Positions 10,921 to 20,770 of a stretch of DNA of 64,000 bases are shown here, in pieces. Position 1 is the first letter of the stretch; each line of letters begins with the position of its first letter. Position numbers and translations under genes: made by a program. The stretch spans positions 7,522,109-7,586,108 of the forward strand of contig OZ023195.1 in assembly GCA_963995505.1 (NCBI GenBank). The letters run 5' to 3'. Source of the stretch: Hypericum androsaemum (taxonomy: Eukaryota > Streptophyta > Magnoliopsida > Malpighiales > Hypericaceae). The notes below the pieces were generated by a model. That model saw nothing but the letters and a program-made list of their open reading frames with translations. It was not told the origin of the DNA and did not search any database.

Positions 10921-11290
10921 TCTTTGATTACAGATTCTGAGTTAATAGTGTTAATTAATTTTAGGATTTAACTTTCTGTGCGTTAAATAAATATCTAAAT
11001 TATATTTTGTTTAAATTTATTAATAAATTAATTAAGAATTATAATATAATTTTGTATTCTTATCGTGTTAATTACGAAATTATGATTCATTCTTTTGACG
11101 AGTTTGTTGTTAGAGAATTTAGATATGGCTTCACAGTGAGACATATCATGTTACTTGGGAAATGGAGGACCGATAGATGACAGTTTGTTACGTTACCAAA
11201 ATGTGCACCGTTCACAACTCGTTTGGAATCGTGAGGTACGTAATTAAAAGTAACGAATATTATATTCAATATTTTGTTAATGATATATTT

Positions 11291-12745
11291 TTAATATTTG
11301 TTATTGGTTATTTTGTGTAGGTTGAGAACCAAACTCCAAATAACAAGCCGTTGAGCTTCCGTCGTCGCAGGTTGCTCACAGTGATAATGGTCTACGCCTG
11401 AGACACAATGATAATATTCCCATTTTACAACAGTTCCAGGATTCTTAGCCTTGCACGCCGCAAACCATTGCGGAAGGCGATTGTATGATTCATCCCAATC
11501 CCCCCATAATTGTTGTAATGCCCTCTCTCTTCCCCACCAAGCCTTCTTATATGAGGGCTCGAATCCAATTCGGTCTTGTATTTCAGTTATAATAAACCTA
11601 ATTGGAATGTCTGGTTGTTGCACAACTATATTCATAATTACTTCCGCAATGTGAGCAGAACTGAGTTGTCGATGATCTTTTGAAGGTCGTTCTGCACTAC
11701 AGGTATGCGGGTAGATGTATTTGACTATTTGCCATGTAGGAAGTATTAATCCCTTTGCAGAGACACGGATCTTCCATTTACACCCTTCTTCCCATTTTTT
11801 ATGCTTCACAGCGTTAGTGCGGGGTCTTGTTTCCTTAAGCTTCAAGCGCCGCACTTTCATTGAGAATCTTTCGATCTCCCTCTTTGCATCTTCTTTGGTA
11901 TTCCATATTGTACCCTCCTTCAATTCACCATCACAACTTCCATCCATTTCGGTGTGAGGTCCCCAATCTTCATCATAAATACTCATCGATTCTTGTTCAC
12001 CATGCTTAGTTGCACCAACTTGATAGTGACCGTCAAACTGTGGTTCTCCATATTGTTCTTCTTCTTCTTCTTCTCCGTATAGTTCTTCTTCTTCTCTGTG
12101 TTGTTCTTGTTCTTGTTCTTCTTCGGTATGAAAATTTGTAGTTGCATATGGATGTACTTCTGTAGGATCATATTCAAACCAAACTGTTTGGACTTCATTA
12201 TCATCGACATCAGCATCCCTCATGTAAGGAACAACAACAGGCGTCACTCTTGACGGACCAGCTCCATGACTATCCCTTATGGAAGGAAGTAAAAAAGGCG
12301 ACACTCTTGACGGACTAGCTCCATCATTACTCATTAACTGGTTTTCATGAACATCCAATATTTGGTAATTATTTGACACCCTCTTCTCCACAATGATTTC
12401 CAAATAAATCACACTCTTGTACAGTCCTACAAACCTTATCATTGTGTAAACCATATTCCTAACATCTCCATCATTGTCAATAGGCATTTGATGAAATTTC
12501 TCTCTGTCAATAGGATATCTAAATAGCAGCCTACGAACTTCTTAACCAGGACCAATAGTCTTTTCATATACTTTTGTTAATAACACATCATAGGAGAAAT
12601 CTTCATAACACTTGATCTTTTTTTCAAATCCACCGATGTAATAAAATCCGATTTCACTGTTGTAGTACATTTTTCCATCATATTTCAAAGTTATTCGTAC
12701 ATTCCGCAAAGTCATTTTTTCAACTATAACAAAAGAATTCGACAC
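11291..12745 (-). pseudogene. MULE (MuDR-like) transposase, N-terminal fragment with an in-frame stop
   Basis: Reading leftward from 12745, a frame runs to a TAA at 12542-12544 and continues in the same frame to 11291, so one stop splits it. The first part resembles the N-terminal domain common to plant MULE transposases. The second has a long Glu/Gln-rich acidic stretch, then the zinc-binding DNA-binding domain (GTIWNTKEDAKREIE, then EGCKWKI and YPHTC). The linker typical of the family follows (LSSAHIAEVI, SYKKAWWGRERAL, GDWDESYNRLPQWF, PGTVVKW). After PGTVVKW the family similarity is lost and the DDE catalytic domain never appears, so the copy is truncated as well as interrupted. A minus-strand TATA-like TCTATATAA at 13621-13629 could be its promoter. 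Confidence 0.85.
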
Positions 12746-12779
12746 TTAATTAGAGTAGCTTAATTCATAAGTTCACAAA

Positions 12780-13530
12780 ATAAAATTGCAGAAATTAAAA
12801 TTGCAGAAATTCATCAACTATAACAAAATTTATGGCAAAGTTTTAATTGACACATAATTAGAGGTGGCATAATCTATCATCAAATGTAATTAAAATTTGT
12901 GAATGAATTTAATAAACAACCAAACAAGAGACATGTATGTTCTTTTCTTATGCATTAATTTCATATTTATGACAATATACAAGTAACATAACAATTTGAT
13001 AACAAAATTTATTCAGAAAATATAATTGATCATATTCATCAACTATCACAAAATTTATGACAAACTCTAAATTCACATATAATTAGAGGTTGCATAATCC
13101 ATCATCAAATATAATTTTTGATAATTTTATCTAATAAAATTATTACTAATTACTAAATTTCCACTTATTTTTTCTTATGCACTAATTTCATATTTATAAC
13201 AAGATTGTTGTATAAGCAACATAACAAATTAATGACAAAATTTATTATGAAAATAAAATTACAGTAATTCATCAACTATAATAAAATTTATGACAACGTA
13301 TAAATTGATACATAATTAGAGGTGGCATAATCTATCATAAGTTCGTAATTAATTACCGATATGATGAATTTCATATTTATGATAAAATTGTTGTATAAGT
13401 AACATAACAATGACAAAATTTATTCCAAAAATTGAATTGCAGAAATTCATCAACTATAATAAAATTTATGACAAAGTATAAATTGATACATTATTAGAGG
13501 TAACATAATCTATCATAAGAAGTTCACACA
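12780..13530. repeat. Four tandem-like copies of an AT-rich repeat inside the MULE
   Basis: A block reading ATTCATCAACTAT, then AAAATTTATGACAA, then ACATAATTAGAGG and CATAATC(T/C)ATCAT recurs near 12810, 13040, 13270 and 13445. Unit spacing is about 180-230 bp with indels. It lies between the transposase fragment and the right TIR. Confidence 0.75.
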
Positions 13531-13620
13531 AAAAATTACAAATTGAAACGTACCTTCGGAGGAAAAAATTTAGAAACGATGAAGTTGTTCTTTTGTGATG
13601 AGGAAGAAATGTTGGGGGGA

Positions 13621-13629
13621 TTATATAGA
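13621..13629 (-). promoter_or_regulatory. Inward TATA-like site, right TIR
   Basis: The minus strand reads TCTATATAA at the inner edge of the right TIR, placed to drive the transposase fragment. Confidence 0.4.
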
Positions 13630-13983
13630 CCCCAGGTCGAAATTATATTTCGATTTCCGACCACTTTTTCCCATTTTTTCTGGATCTTGTTCGGAGTCAG
13701 GTCCATCCACCTAAGTCGAAGGAAAATTTCGATCTGCATCCCCAGATCGAAATTTTTTTTTCGATTTGGACCCTAGATCGAAAATATTTTTTGACCTGGG
13801 TACCAAATCGAAAATACGCTTTCGACCTGAGAAGTCGAAACCATTTTTTGTTTTGGTCTCAGGTCGAAATATTTTTTCGACCTCCAAAACGAACACCATT
13901 TCCGGAAATTTTCAAATAGTAATACCATAACGGTTATTATACGTGAATAGTAACACCATATTAGATAAAAACCCTAAAAATTC

Positions 13984-14327
13984 TTAAAATGAATTTAGTA
14001 CTAGTACTTACACAAATACATATGGAAACTTTGTAGTTTTGTTGGGATATGGAAACTTTGTAATGGTGTAGCAAGTAGTACTGGTTTCACGTGAACTTCG
14101 TAGCCCTTATAGCGCCCTAAGTTTAGGGAGCGTGGCGTTGGCTTTCTTTTCTTCTAAAATCGTACTATTGTGCATAAAATCGTACGGCTAAGATCACGTT
14201 ACGGAACTTCTCTGATCACTATTATTATTGCCGCGGGTCCCAGATTCCCATCTTTCCGCTGCAGGTTCTACTTCGTTTCGTACTTTTCATTCTGGGAAAT
14301 TATTATTTAAAACGAAACGTACCGTCT
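13984..14327. other. Spacer between two MULE-type elements
   Basis: Short unique-looking spacer; nothing recognised. Confidence 0.6.
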
Positions 14328-14625
14328 TTAATTTTACAGCGAAGTCTACTTAAGTATCTTGTGATATATCCGATTATCATTTGGGTACCTTATAGTTTAA
14401 AAACGATAGAATTGGTCCAACTTATTTCAAATTTTCTCATTTAAGTCTACCCATTCTGGTTCGCCCTGTTTTTGTCAAAACGCATCGTCTCGATGCTTAC
14501 ATGGAGTGCCACGTGGTAGTGATCGGATTACTCGATGTTGACGTGGTGGTAGTTAAATTACCAAATACTACCTAATATGTTTATAATTTTAAAAAAAACC
14601 CATCGTAGTTTTTCTCGCAAAAAGA

Positions 14626-14702
14626 GGGCATTCCGAGAATCGAACCCGGAACCTCTCTGGCAAACACCCAAAGTGAGAATGAAACCGCTTGACCAAACGT
14701 GC
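14626..14702 (-). tRNA. Degenerate tRNA-Pro(TGG)-like sequence
   Basis: The minus strand has a good T-arm (CCGGGTTCGATTCTCGG) followed by AATGCCC, matching the plant tRNA-Pro acceptor end, and an anticodon loop CTTTGGG with TGG. The 5' acceptor strand (GCACGTT) no longer pairs fully with AATGCCC, and about six extra bases lie in the anticodon-arm/variable region, so it is probably a pseudogene. It sits just inside the left TIR of the HMGR-carrying element. Confidence 0.6.
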
Positions 14703-14869
14703 ACTTTGTTTTCTTGTGATAAAATATGTAATAAATATATTAACAAAGCGAGAATCATACCTACTGCACTCACCCAAAACAAAATCTCAAATCTCCAACA
14801 AAAAAAAGCACAGAAAAGGAGAATAAAAAAAACAAAGAATAAAAAATCCAGAATTGAAAAGGTGGGTAT

Positions 14870-15214
14870 GCCGAGGAGGGTGCTGTGGGCCCTGCCAGAG
14901 AGGAGGATGGCCTTGCAGCCGCGGTTGGTGCTGGCGACCAAGCAGCCCTCGATGGTGGCCATGGCCATGGGGACTCAGTGCTCCCTCCCGTCCAACAGCA
15001 GCGGGCCCGCCACCCGCTGTAATGCCTTCCGCCAGACCTCTACCGCCCGACGGTAGTCCCCAAGGCGGGACTCGAGGGCGTAGGAGGGCAGTGTGCCAGT
15101 GACCACTGACTCGACGATGCCCTCGAAGTCATCCTTGGGGAGGTCGGTGGTGTCGTCGGCGGCCATGGGGGCGGCAGGGGTGTCGTCGTAGAGGGAGCGG
15201 AGGGCGAGGACCAT
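14870..15214 (-). pseudogene. HMGR: Captured HMG-CoA reductase fragment
   Basis: HMG-CoA reductase makes mevalonate at the ER membrane. Reading leftward from the ATG at 15214, the frame contains family blocks TLPSYALESRLGD, then RKALQR, VAGPLLLDGRE, VPMA, and TIEGCLVASTNRGCKAI. Between RKALQR and VAGPLLLDG roughly 37 family residues (the GLPLEGFDYESILGQCCE region) are missing. A TGA at 14975-14977 replaces the Ser before VPMA, and a 6-bp ATGGCC duplication follows. After LSGRA the similarity ends. The catalytic region is absent, so no enzyme is expected. The fragment is confined between the inverted arms, so it was probably captured by the element. Several family blocks are very well conserved, suggesting a fairly recent origin. 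Confidence 0.85.
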
Positions 15215-15665
15215 CTTGTAGAAAAATCAATTGAAGAAAGGAGCTCAAGGTTTAATGGCGGAACGAAGGAGGAGGAGGAGGAGAAGAAGAAGAATGACTT
15301 TTGGGGAATTTTCTGTCTGTCACGTGTTTAATAAAAAAACTACTATACTTATATATACTATATTACATCCAAGTGAGAAAAACTACGAAGGGTTCTTTTA
15401 AAAAAATTATAAACATATTAGGTAGTATTTGGTAATTTAACCACTGCCATGTCAACATCGAGTAATCTGGTCACTACCAACTGTCACTCCCTGTAAGCAT
15501 CGAGACGACGCGTTTTGACAAAAAAAGGGCGAACCGGACTAGGTAGACTTAAGTGAGAAAAATTAAAATAAGTTGGACCAGTTCTATCGTTTTTAAACCA
15601 CATGATACCCAAGTGATAATCAGGTATACCACAGGGTATTTAAGTCGACTTTTTTCTTAATTTTA

Positions 15666-16194
15666 ATATCAGATAAAAAATAGAAAAAACTTCAATTTAG
15701 TACTATATAATTGGAAAATATGATCATGTAATTTAAAACACATATGTTTGTGTTGGAGTGCTACACCAACACCCAGGGGTTTTGAAATATATAAACAAAA
15801 TTGGGATTGAACTGAAAATTGTTCCTCCAAGACAACTAATGAATGTTGAAATCTTATACATCTAGCGTACTATATCAACAGCAAAACGACATCATTTAGT
15901 CGCAAAAGGTTGGACAACTATCAGAGTCGCTAAATATCAAGTCGTTAAAATCACAGGTATACATTTATGTATTTTAAATAATATGATACTATGTAAAAAA
16001 TGTCAAATCATCTAATATGAAATAATCCATAAAATAATATTGTGTTTAGAATAGTGTATATGGAATAAAGACAAAAATTGGGAGTGGAAAAATAATAACA
16101 TGAATTTGGTGAAAAATTAATATTAACATACAAATATCTACATTTTCAGCTAAATTGACCTTAATTTATTTCTCGTTATGAGTGACAATAAGTA
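15666..16194. other. AT-rich spacer
   Basis: Nothing recognised between the two TIR elements. Confidence 0.6.
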
Positions 16195-17858
16195 GGCTAA
16201 ATTACTCTTAGGACTTTGAAGATTGATATATTCGCCTCTCATTCTCTGTATTTTTGAAATAGATTAAAAAGTTCTCAAAATTTGGTTTTATTATGCTCTC
16301 GGGTCCCTCTTCATGAGTGATAATAAGTAGGGTAAATTACTCTTAGGACTCTGGGGTTTGACATATTCGCCTCTCACCCCTTGTATTTTCAAAATAGATT
16401 AAAAAGTCCTTAAAGTTTGGTTTTATTATACTCTCAGGTCCCTCGCTAACGTCATTAATATATTTTTTCTTATTTATATTTGAAATGACTCAAATATCCT
16501 TGCCTCGGTCAACCAAAACCTCTGGTCTTCTTCTCCGGTCATTTTTTGGCGAACACCAAACCCGATCACTTCTCTGATCATTTTTATGGTGAACACCAAC
16601 CCTGATTACTTCTCCGGTCATTTTTTCGGCGACCATCAAAATCAACCCAACACCAAAACTAAATCTAACTTATTCGTCCACAACAAAATCAGCCAGAACC
16701 ACCATTCGCAATTAACTCAATGACCCCATTACCAACCGTCGATACTCGGCCAAAAAATCACAATCTTTAATCAACAAATCTGATACGAGAGCGTCGGGAA
16801 GCTGCTACTTGAGGCAGGCGTTGAGAGGGTCAGAGCCGTAGAGGGCGACAAGCTTGGAGAGGAAGGAAGAGAAGGGGGAGTTGTGTTCGAGGGAGAGGTA
16901 ACTCTAACATTGGGATGTCGTCGACGATGTCGTTGAAGAATGTGGGTTCCCTGCCTGGGCAGGGGCAGAGGGAGGTGGGACAATTGTCCCCACTTAATTT
17001 TTTGTTTGTTTGATAACTAGGTATATTTTTTAATGTATGTCCCCACTAAAATTAGAAATTGACCCCACTAAAAAATTAATTAACCTAAAAATTGAAACCA
17101 AATCTTAAAAAAATTTAGGTATTTCTTAATCTTTTAATATATATTATAAGATCTTAATTAGTCTAACTAACTACCATAAATAATAAAGCAATTAACTAAA
17201 AAAATTTATAAATATTGTAATTACATACGTTGAAATTTTTGAAAAAATATATATTGCCCCTACTCACCATATTTTCTGGCTCTACCTTTGTGCCTGGGGA
17301 TTGAACCCCCACCGGTATTGGGGCTCAGACCGCCGCAAGCCAAGTTCAGCTTCTCGATGGAGACCAAGTTGATGGCGGTGAAGTCATGGGGACACCGTCT
17401 CAAATCTCCGTTGGCACCATCGAATTCCTGTGGACGCCGTCTGCACCGACGTTCGCTCAGATCTCCACTTCCTGGACCCCGACGTCACTGTGGCTGCCGT
17501 GTTCATCCTCGCTGCCGTATTGTCGAGCTCCTGGTTTTCCCTTGAACCCACGACGCGGAGGAGAGGGCAGCGTCGGGGAGAAGTTGAAGCAGGCATGTAG
17601 GGATGATCTTCGTACGGAGGGTCCTATTAGAACCATGATCTTCTTAGGGCCAGCGATGGGGTTCCACTCCGATTGTCGATGTATTTTATTATTATTATTG
17701 ATTTTTGTAAGAGTACAATATTCATTTTACCATTGACATCAGCAAGAGATCCGAGAATATATTAAAATCGATATGCAAGAAATTTTTAATCTATTTTAAA
17801 AATACATAAATATAAGAGACGAATATACTAAACTTTAAAATCCCGAGAATAATTTACC
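16195..17858. mobile_element. MULE-like TIR element with duplicated left arm
   Basis: The left arm (GGTAAATTACTCTTAGGACT, then TAGATTAAAAAGT, then ATTATACTCTCAGGTCCCTCGCTAACGTCA) is mirrored at 17725-17858. The outer part of the left arm, with about 18 bp of flank (TGAGTGA(C/T)AATAAGTAG), is present twice, starting at 16195 and 16330. The arms are related to those at 36180-37250. The interior (16500-17700) is moderately GC-rich, may be captured gene sequence I cannot identify, and is itself interrupted by a hAT-like MITE. Flanking 9-mers (ATAATAAGT, ATAAATAAG) are similar but not identical, so the target duplication is unproven. Confidence 0.7.
16960..17290. mobile_element. hAT-like MITE nested in the TIR element
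   Basis: A perfect 8-bp direct repeat TGCCTGGG (16952-16959 and 17291-17298) flanks a 331-bp AT-rich sequence. It starts CAGGGGCAGAG and ends CTCTACCTTTG, imperfect inverted ends of hAT character. An 8-bp duplication is the hAT superfamily size. There is no coding capacity. Confidence 0.75.
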
Positions 17859-18965
17859 ATAAATAAGGACATAGTAAAAAGAACCCGTCCACGTCCTATA
17901 TTTGGTGGTACAAAATCAACACCTACCTTATACCTTACAAAATTTTCATTTTAGAATATAGAAATGTAAGCATACCCCTCTTTATGCCCAATTATATCTA
18001 GACAAGTATGATAAATAAGCATCCATATCCAATCAAATAGGTCGTTGAAATTTTTCACATACACTAAGTTACGCCCAACCAACTGTGACCTGTATGATAG
18101 GCTAAGTATGCATATTTAATCAAAAACTTTAAAGTTCATGAGATGCAAATAATAAATTTTTAATTTTTAAAAAATTATCTTTGTACAACATTTTTGTTTT
18201 CTTATATTTAATAATAATTATATTATATATTTCAACATTTAACCATTTTGTTTAAAACCATTAATTAATTGACACATTTATTTAGTGCACATTCAATGAA
18301 AGAAAAATAAATGATATATATCATGATTCTTATTCGTATTGTTATTATCTCATCTCCAACAACTAAATGTTATCCCTAGCGACAATGTTCCATTTCCCCT
18401 ATTGTAAAGTACAAGTATATTTTTTGATTGGTACACTACTACTTCCGCACATGAAGAGGCTGTTAAAGAACAACTCTCCTCCATTTCATTGAATTTTCAA
18501 AAAATGAATAATATAATCTATTACTAGTAATACATTAATAAATTATAATAAAAATATCATGTTACTATGCATTTAAAATCATATTTCAACCTTGACAAAG
18601 TAATCATATTTCATCAACTAGCTATTAATATATATATATTATTAAAAATTCAAAATTATATATTTTTTGACGATTAACTTATGAATCCATCGGTTAAATA
18701 ACTCAATGAGCAATTATAATATTTATTTTGAAATACTCAATATGGTACAATAAATTACTGTCATCACTTATCTTTAATCAGGAGGGATATTATCGATAAT
18801 GATTGTTCGCCTTCCAATACTTAATATCCCCAAGCCGAATTTATATCCCTCTAATAAACAATAACCAGCTGTCAAGTATGTATAATTACTATTTCCAAAA
18901 AAAATCTACCCTTCCGTAGCCCTAATAATAAAATACACTCTACTCTACTGCCTGCTCGTTTCACC
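17859..18965. other. AT-rich upstream region of the CYP78A gene
   Basis: Low-complexity AT-rich sequence with no gene or complete repeat; the proximal promoter presumably lies at its right end. Confidence 0.55.
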
Positions 18966-18973
18966 TATTTAAA
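18966..18973 (+). promoter_or_regulatory. Candidate TATA box of the CYP78A gene
   Basis: TATTTAAA lies 113 bp upstream of the ATG. A pyrimidine-rich leader (CTTCCTCC, CTTCTTC, CTCTTT) follows, typical of a plant 5' UTR. Confidence 0.5.
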
Positions 18974-19085
18974 CACTTGAGTTGCCGGTGTCTTCCTCCA
19001 CCGCCTTCTCAGCTTCTTCAACCCTTTTCATCTCCTCTTTAAACACTTAAAACATCCATCTCTATCCTTTCTTCATCTCCAAAAA

Positions 19086-20770
19086 ATGGCTCCATCAATA
19101 ACTGACCTTTGCTACCTACCAAGCGTAGCCTTGTTGACAAGCTTGGAGTTGTTCTTGTGTGCCCTTGCTTTCATGGCCACCTTCTCTCTCTGCTTGTACC
19201 CAGGTGGCCTAACCTGGGCCTTGACCCGACCCAAATCACCAACTGCCATACCTGGTCCTCTTGGTTACCCTTTAACTGGGCTGGTCAACATATTCACCAG
19301 CTCAACGCCCCACAGAACTCTCGCCACCCTAGCTCAAAATTTCAAGGCCAAGTCACTAATGGCATTCTCGCTCGGGTTCACCCGTTTTGTCATCTCCAGC
19401 GACCCGGACACTGCCAAGGAGATGCTCAACAGCTCCGCCTTTGCTGATAGACCTATCAAAGAATCAGCGTACGAGCTTCTTTTCCATCGGGCAATGGGGT
19501 TCGCCCCCTATGGTGACTACTGGAGGAATCTGAGGAGGATATCCGCCACCCATCTGTTTAGCCCATCGAGAATTGGTGCCTTCGAGCCGTTTCGACGTGA
19601 GATAGGATTGAAGATGGTGGAGGAAATCAAAACCCTCATGGAGAAAGATGGTGAAGTTCAGGTTAAGAAGGTTCTCCACTTTGGGTCGTTGAACAATGTC
19701 ATGAAGACCGTGTTTGGGAAAACATACGACTTCGGCGGTGAAGGGGCTGAGCTGGAGGAGCTGGTAAGGGAAGGGTATGAGCTGTTGGGAGTTTTTAACT
19801 GGGCGGATCACTTCCCTCTCTTGAGGTGGTTGGACTTGCAAGGTGTGAGGAGAAGGTGCAGGTGCTTGGTGTCCAAAGTCAATCTGTTTGTGGGGAAGAT
19901 CATCGAAGAGCACAGAATTAAAAGGGTTGGTGGTTCTGTTTCAGACGATGCTGGCGACTTTGTAGATGTTTTGCTCTACTTGGAGAAAGATCACAAGCTT
20001 GCTGCCTCCGATATGATCGCCGTTTTGTGGGTAAAGCTCTAAACTTAATATAGTTAGAGATGTCCAATTATACTCTTTTCGAATATGTATTCCAGTAGTA
20101 GTAAAAAAAATTATCATTTGGCCTATTTTAATGTGAAGTCAACCTTCTTAAAATATACTTGCAGGAGCTGATATTTAGGGGAACCGACACGGTGGCGATT
20201 CTCCTGGAATGGGTGCTCGCTAGAATGGTCCTACACTATGATGTCCAAGTTAAAATCCAAGCCGAGATTGACTCTGTAGTCCCTAGGTCAAGGCATGTGG
20301 CCGATTCCGACATACCAAACATGCCCTATCTCCAAGCCGTTGTCAAGGAAACCCTAAGGCTTCACCCGCCCGGTCCCCTCCTCTCCTGGGCTCGTCTCGC
20401 TATTCACGACGTCCACGTGGGCACCACTCTCATCCCCGCCGGCACCACCGCCATGGTCAACATGTGGTCCATCACCCATGACCCAAAGATTTGGTCCAAC
20501 CCAGAGAGGTTCGACCCGGAGAGGTTCATGGCCAAGGAGGTGAGCGTCATGGGGTCTGACTTGAGATTGGCTCCCTTCGGGTCGGGAAGGAGGGTTTGCC
20601 CCGGGAAGTATCTGGGTTTGGCCACTGTTCATCTCTGGTTGGCCCAGTTGCTGCAGAAGTTTAATTGGGTTCCTGGCATTGATGGAGATGTTGACCTGAC
20701 CGAGTGTCTTAAATTGTCTATGGAGATGCAGAAGCCGTTGGTTTGTACGGCTGTAACTAGGAATGGTTGA
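19086..20770 (+). CDS. CYP78A: Cytochrome P450, CYP78A subfamily (KLUH/CYP78A5-like)
   Basis: CYP78A P450s are plant-specific ER monooxygenases. The KLUH clade controls organ and seed size and plastochron length, with the substrate unsettled. Exon 1 is 19086-20030 (315 codons) and exon 2 is 20165-20770 (201 codons plus stop). The 134-bp intron begins GTAAAG and ends GCAG, at the position conserved in the subfamily. The 516-aa product has an N-terminal membrane helix (about 14-40), a Pro-rich hinge (PGPLGYP, 56-62), and the CYP78A block [20 protein letters not shown]. It also has an I-helix RGTDT (320-324), ExxR (KETLR, about 376-380), PERF (433-436) and heme loop [11 protein letters not shown] with Cys460. 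All key residues are present. The [18 protein letters not shown] stretch favours the CYP78A5/A10 side, but the clade needs a tree. It appears intact and is flanked on both sides by transposon debris. Confidence 0.93.

Larger units (their letters stand above)
9774..13974 (-). mobile_element. Mutator-like element (4.2 kb) with defective MuDR-type transposase
   Basis: The element begins GGGTTTTTACCTAATATGG and ends with its inverse complement, and it is flanked by a perfect 9-bp duplication TAAAAATTC (9765-9773 and 13975-13983). The inverted ends extend about 350-400 bp and are unusually rich in AGGTCGAAA/TTTCGACCT palindromes. Both ends carry inward-facing TATA-like sites, suggesting two divergently placed transcription units, as in MuDR. 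The minus-strand unit is a transposase N-terminal fragment (11291-12745). The plus-strand unit has a GC-rich CGTCCGTCC leader (10200-10385) and a possible exon near 11087-11232 ending in a good donor (GAG|GTACGT); its product is not recognised and contains stops. The DDE catalytic part is missing, so the copy is probably non-autonomous. Confidence 0.9.
14337..15656 (-). mobile_element. Gene-carrying TIR element (Pack-MULE type) with HMG-CoA reductase cargo
   Basis: Inverted arms of about 280 bp (to 14618 on the left, from 15373 on the right) share many blocks, for example TTTAAAAACGATAGAA, GGTTCGCCC, CATCGAGACGA, CATATTAGGTAGTATTTGGTAA and the inner AACTACGA. A 9-bp direct repeat TTAATTTTA flanks the element (14328-14336 and 15657-15665), fitting a Mutator-type insertion, though the outermost TIR bases are degenerate and the repeat is AT-rich. 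Cargo consists of HMG-CoA reductase coding sequence on the minus strand and a tRNA-Pro-like sequence. No transposase is present. The arms resemble the lone arm at 5409-5690. Confidence 0.8.
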
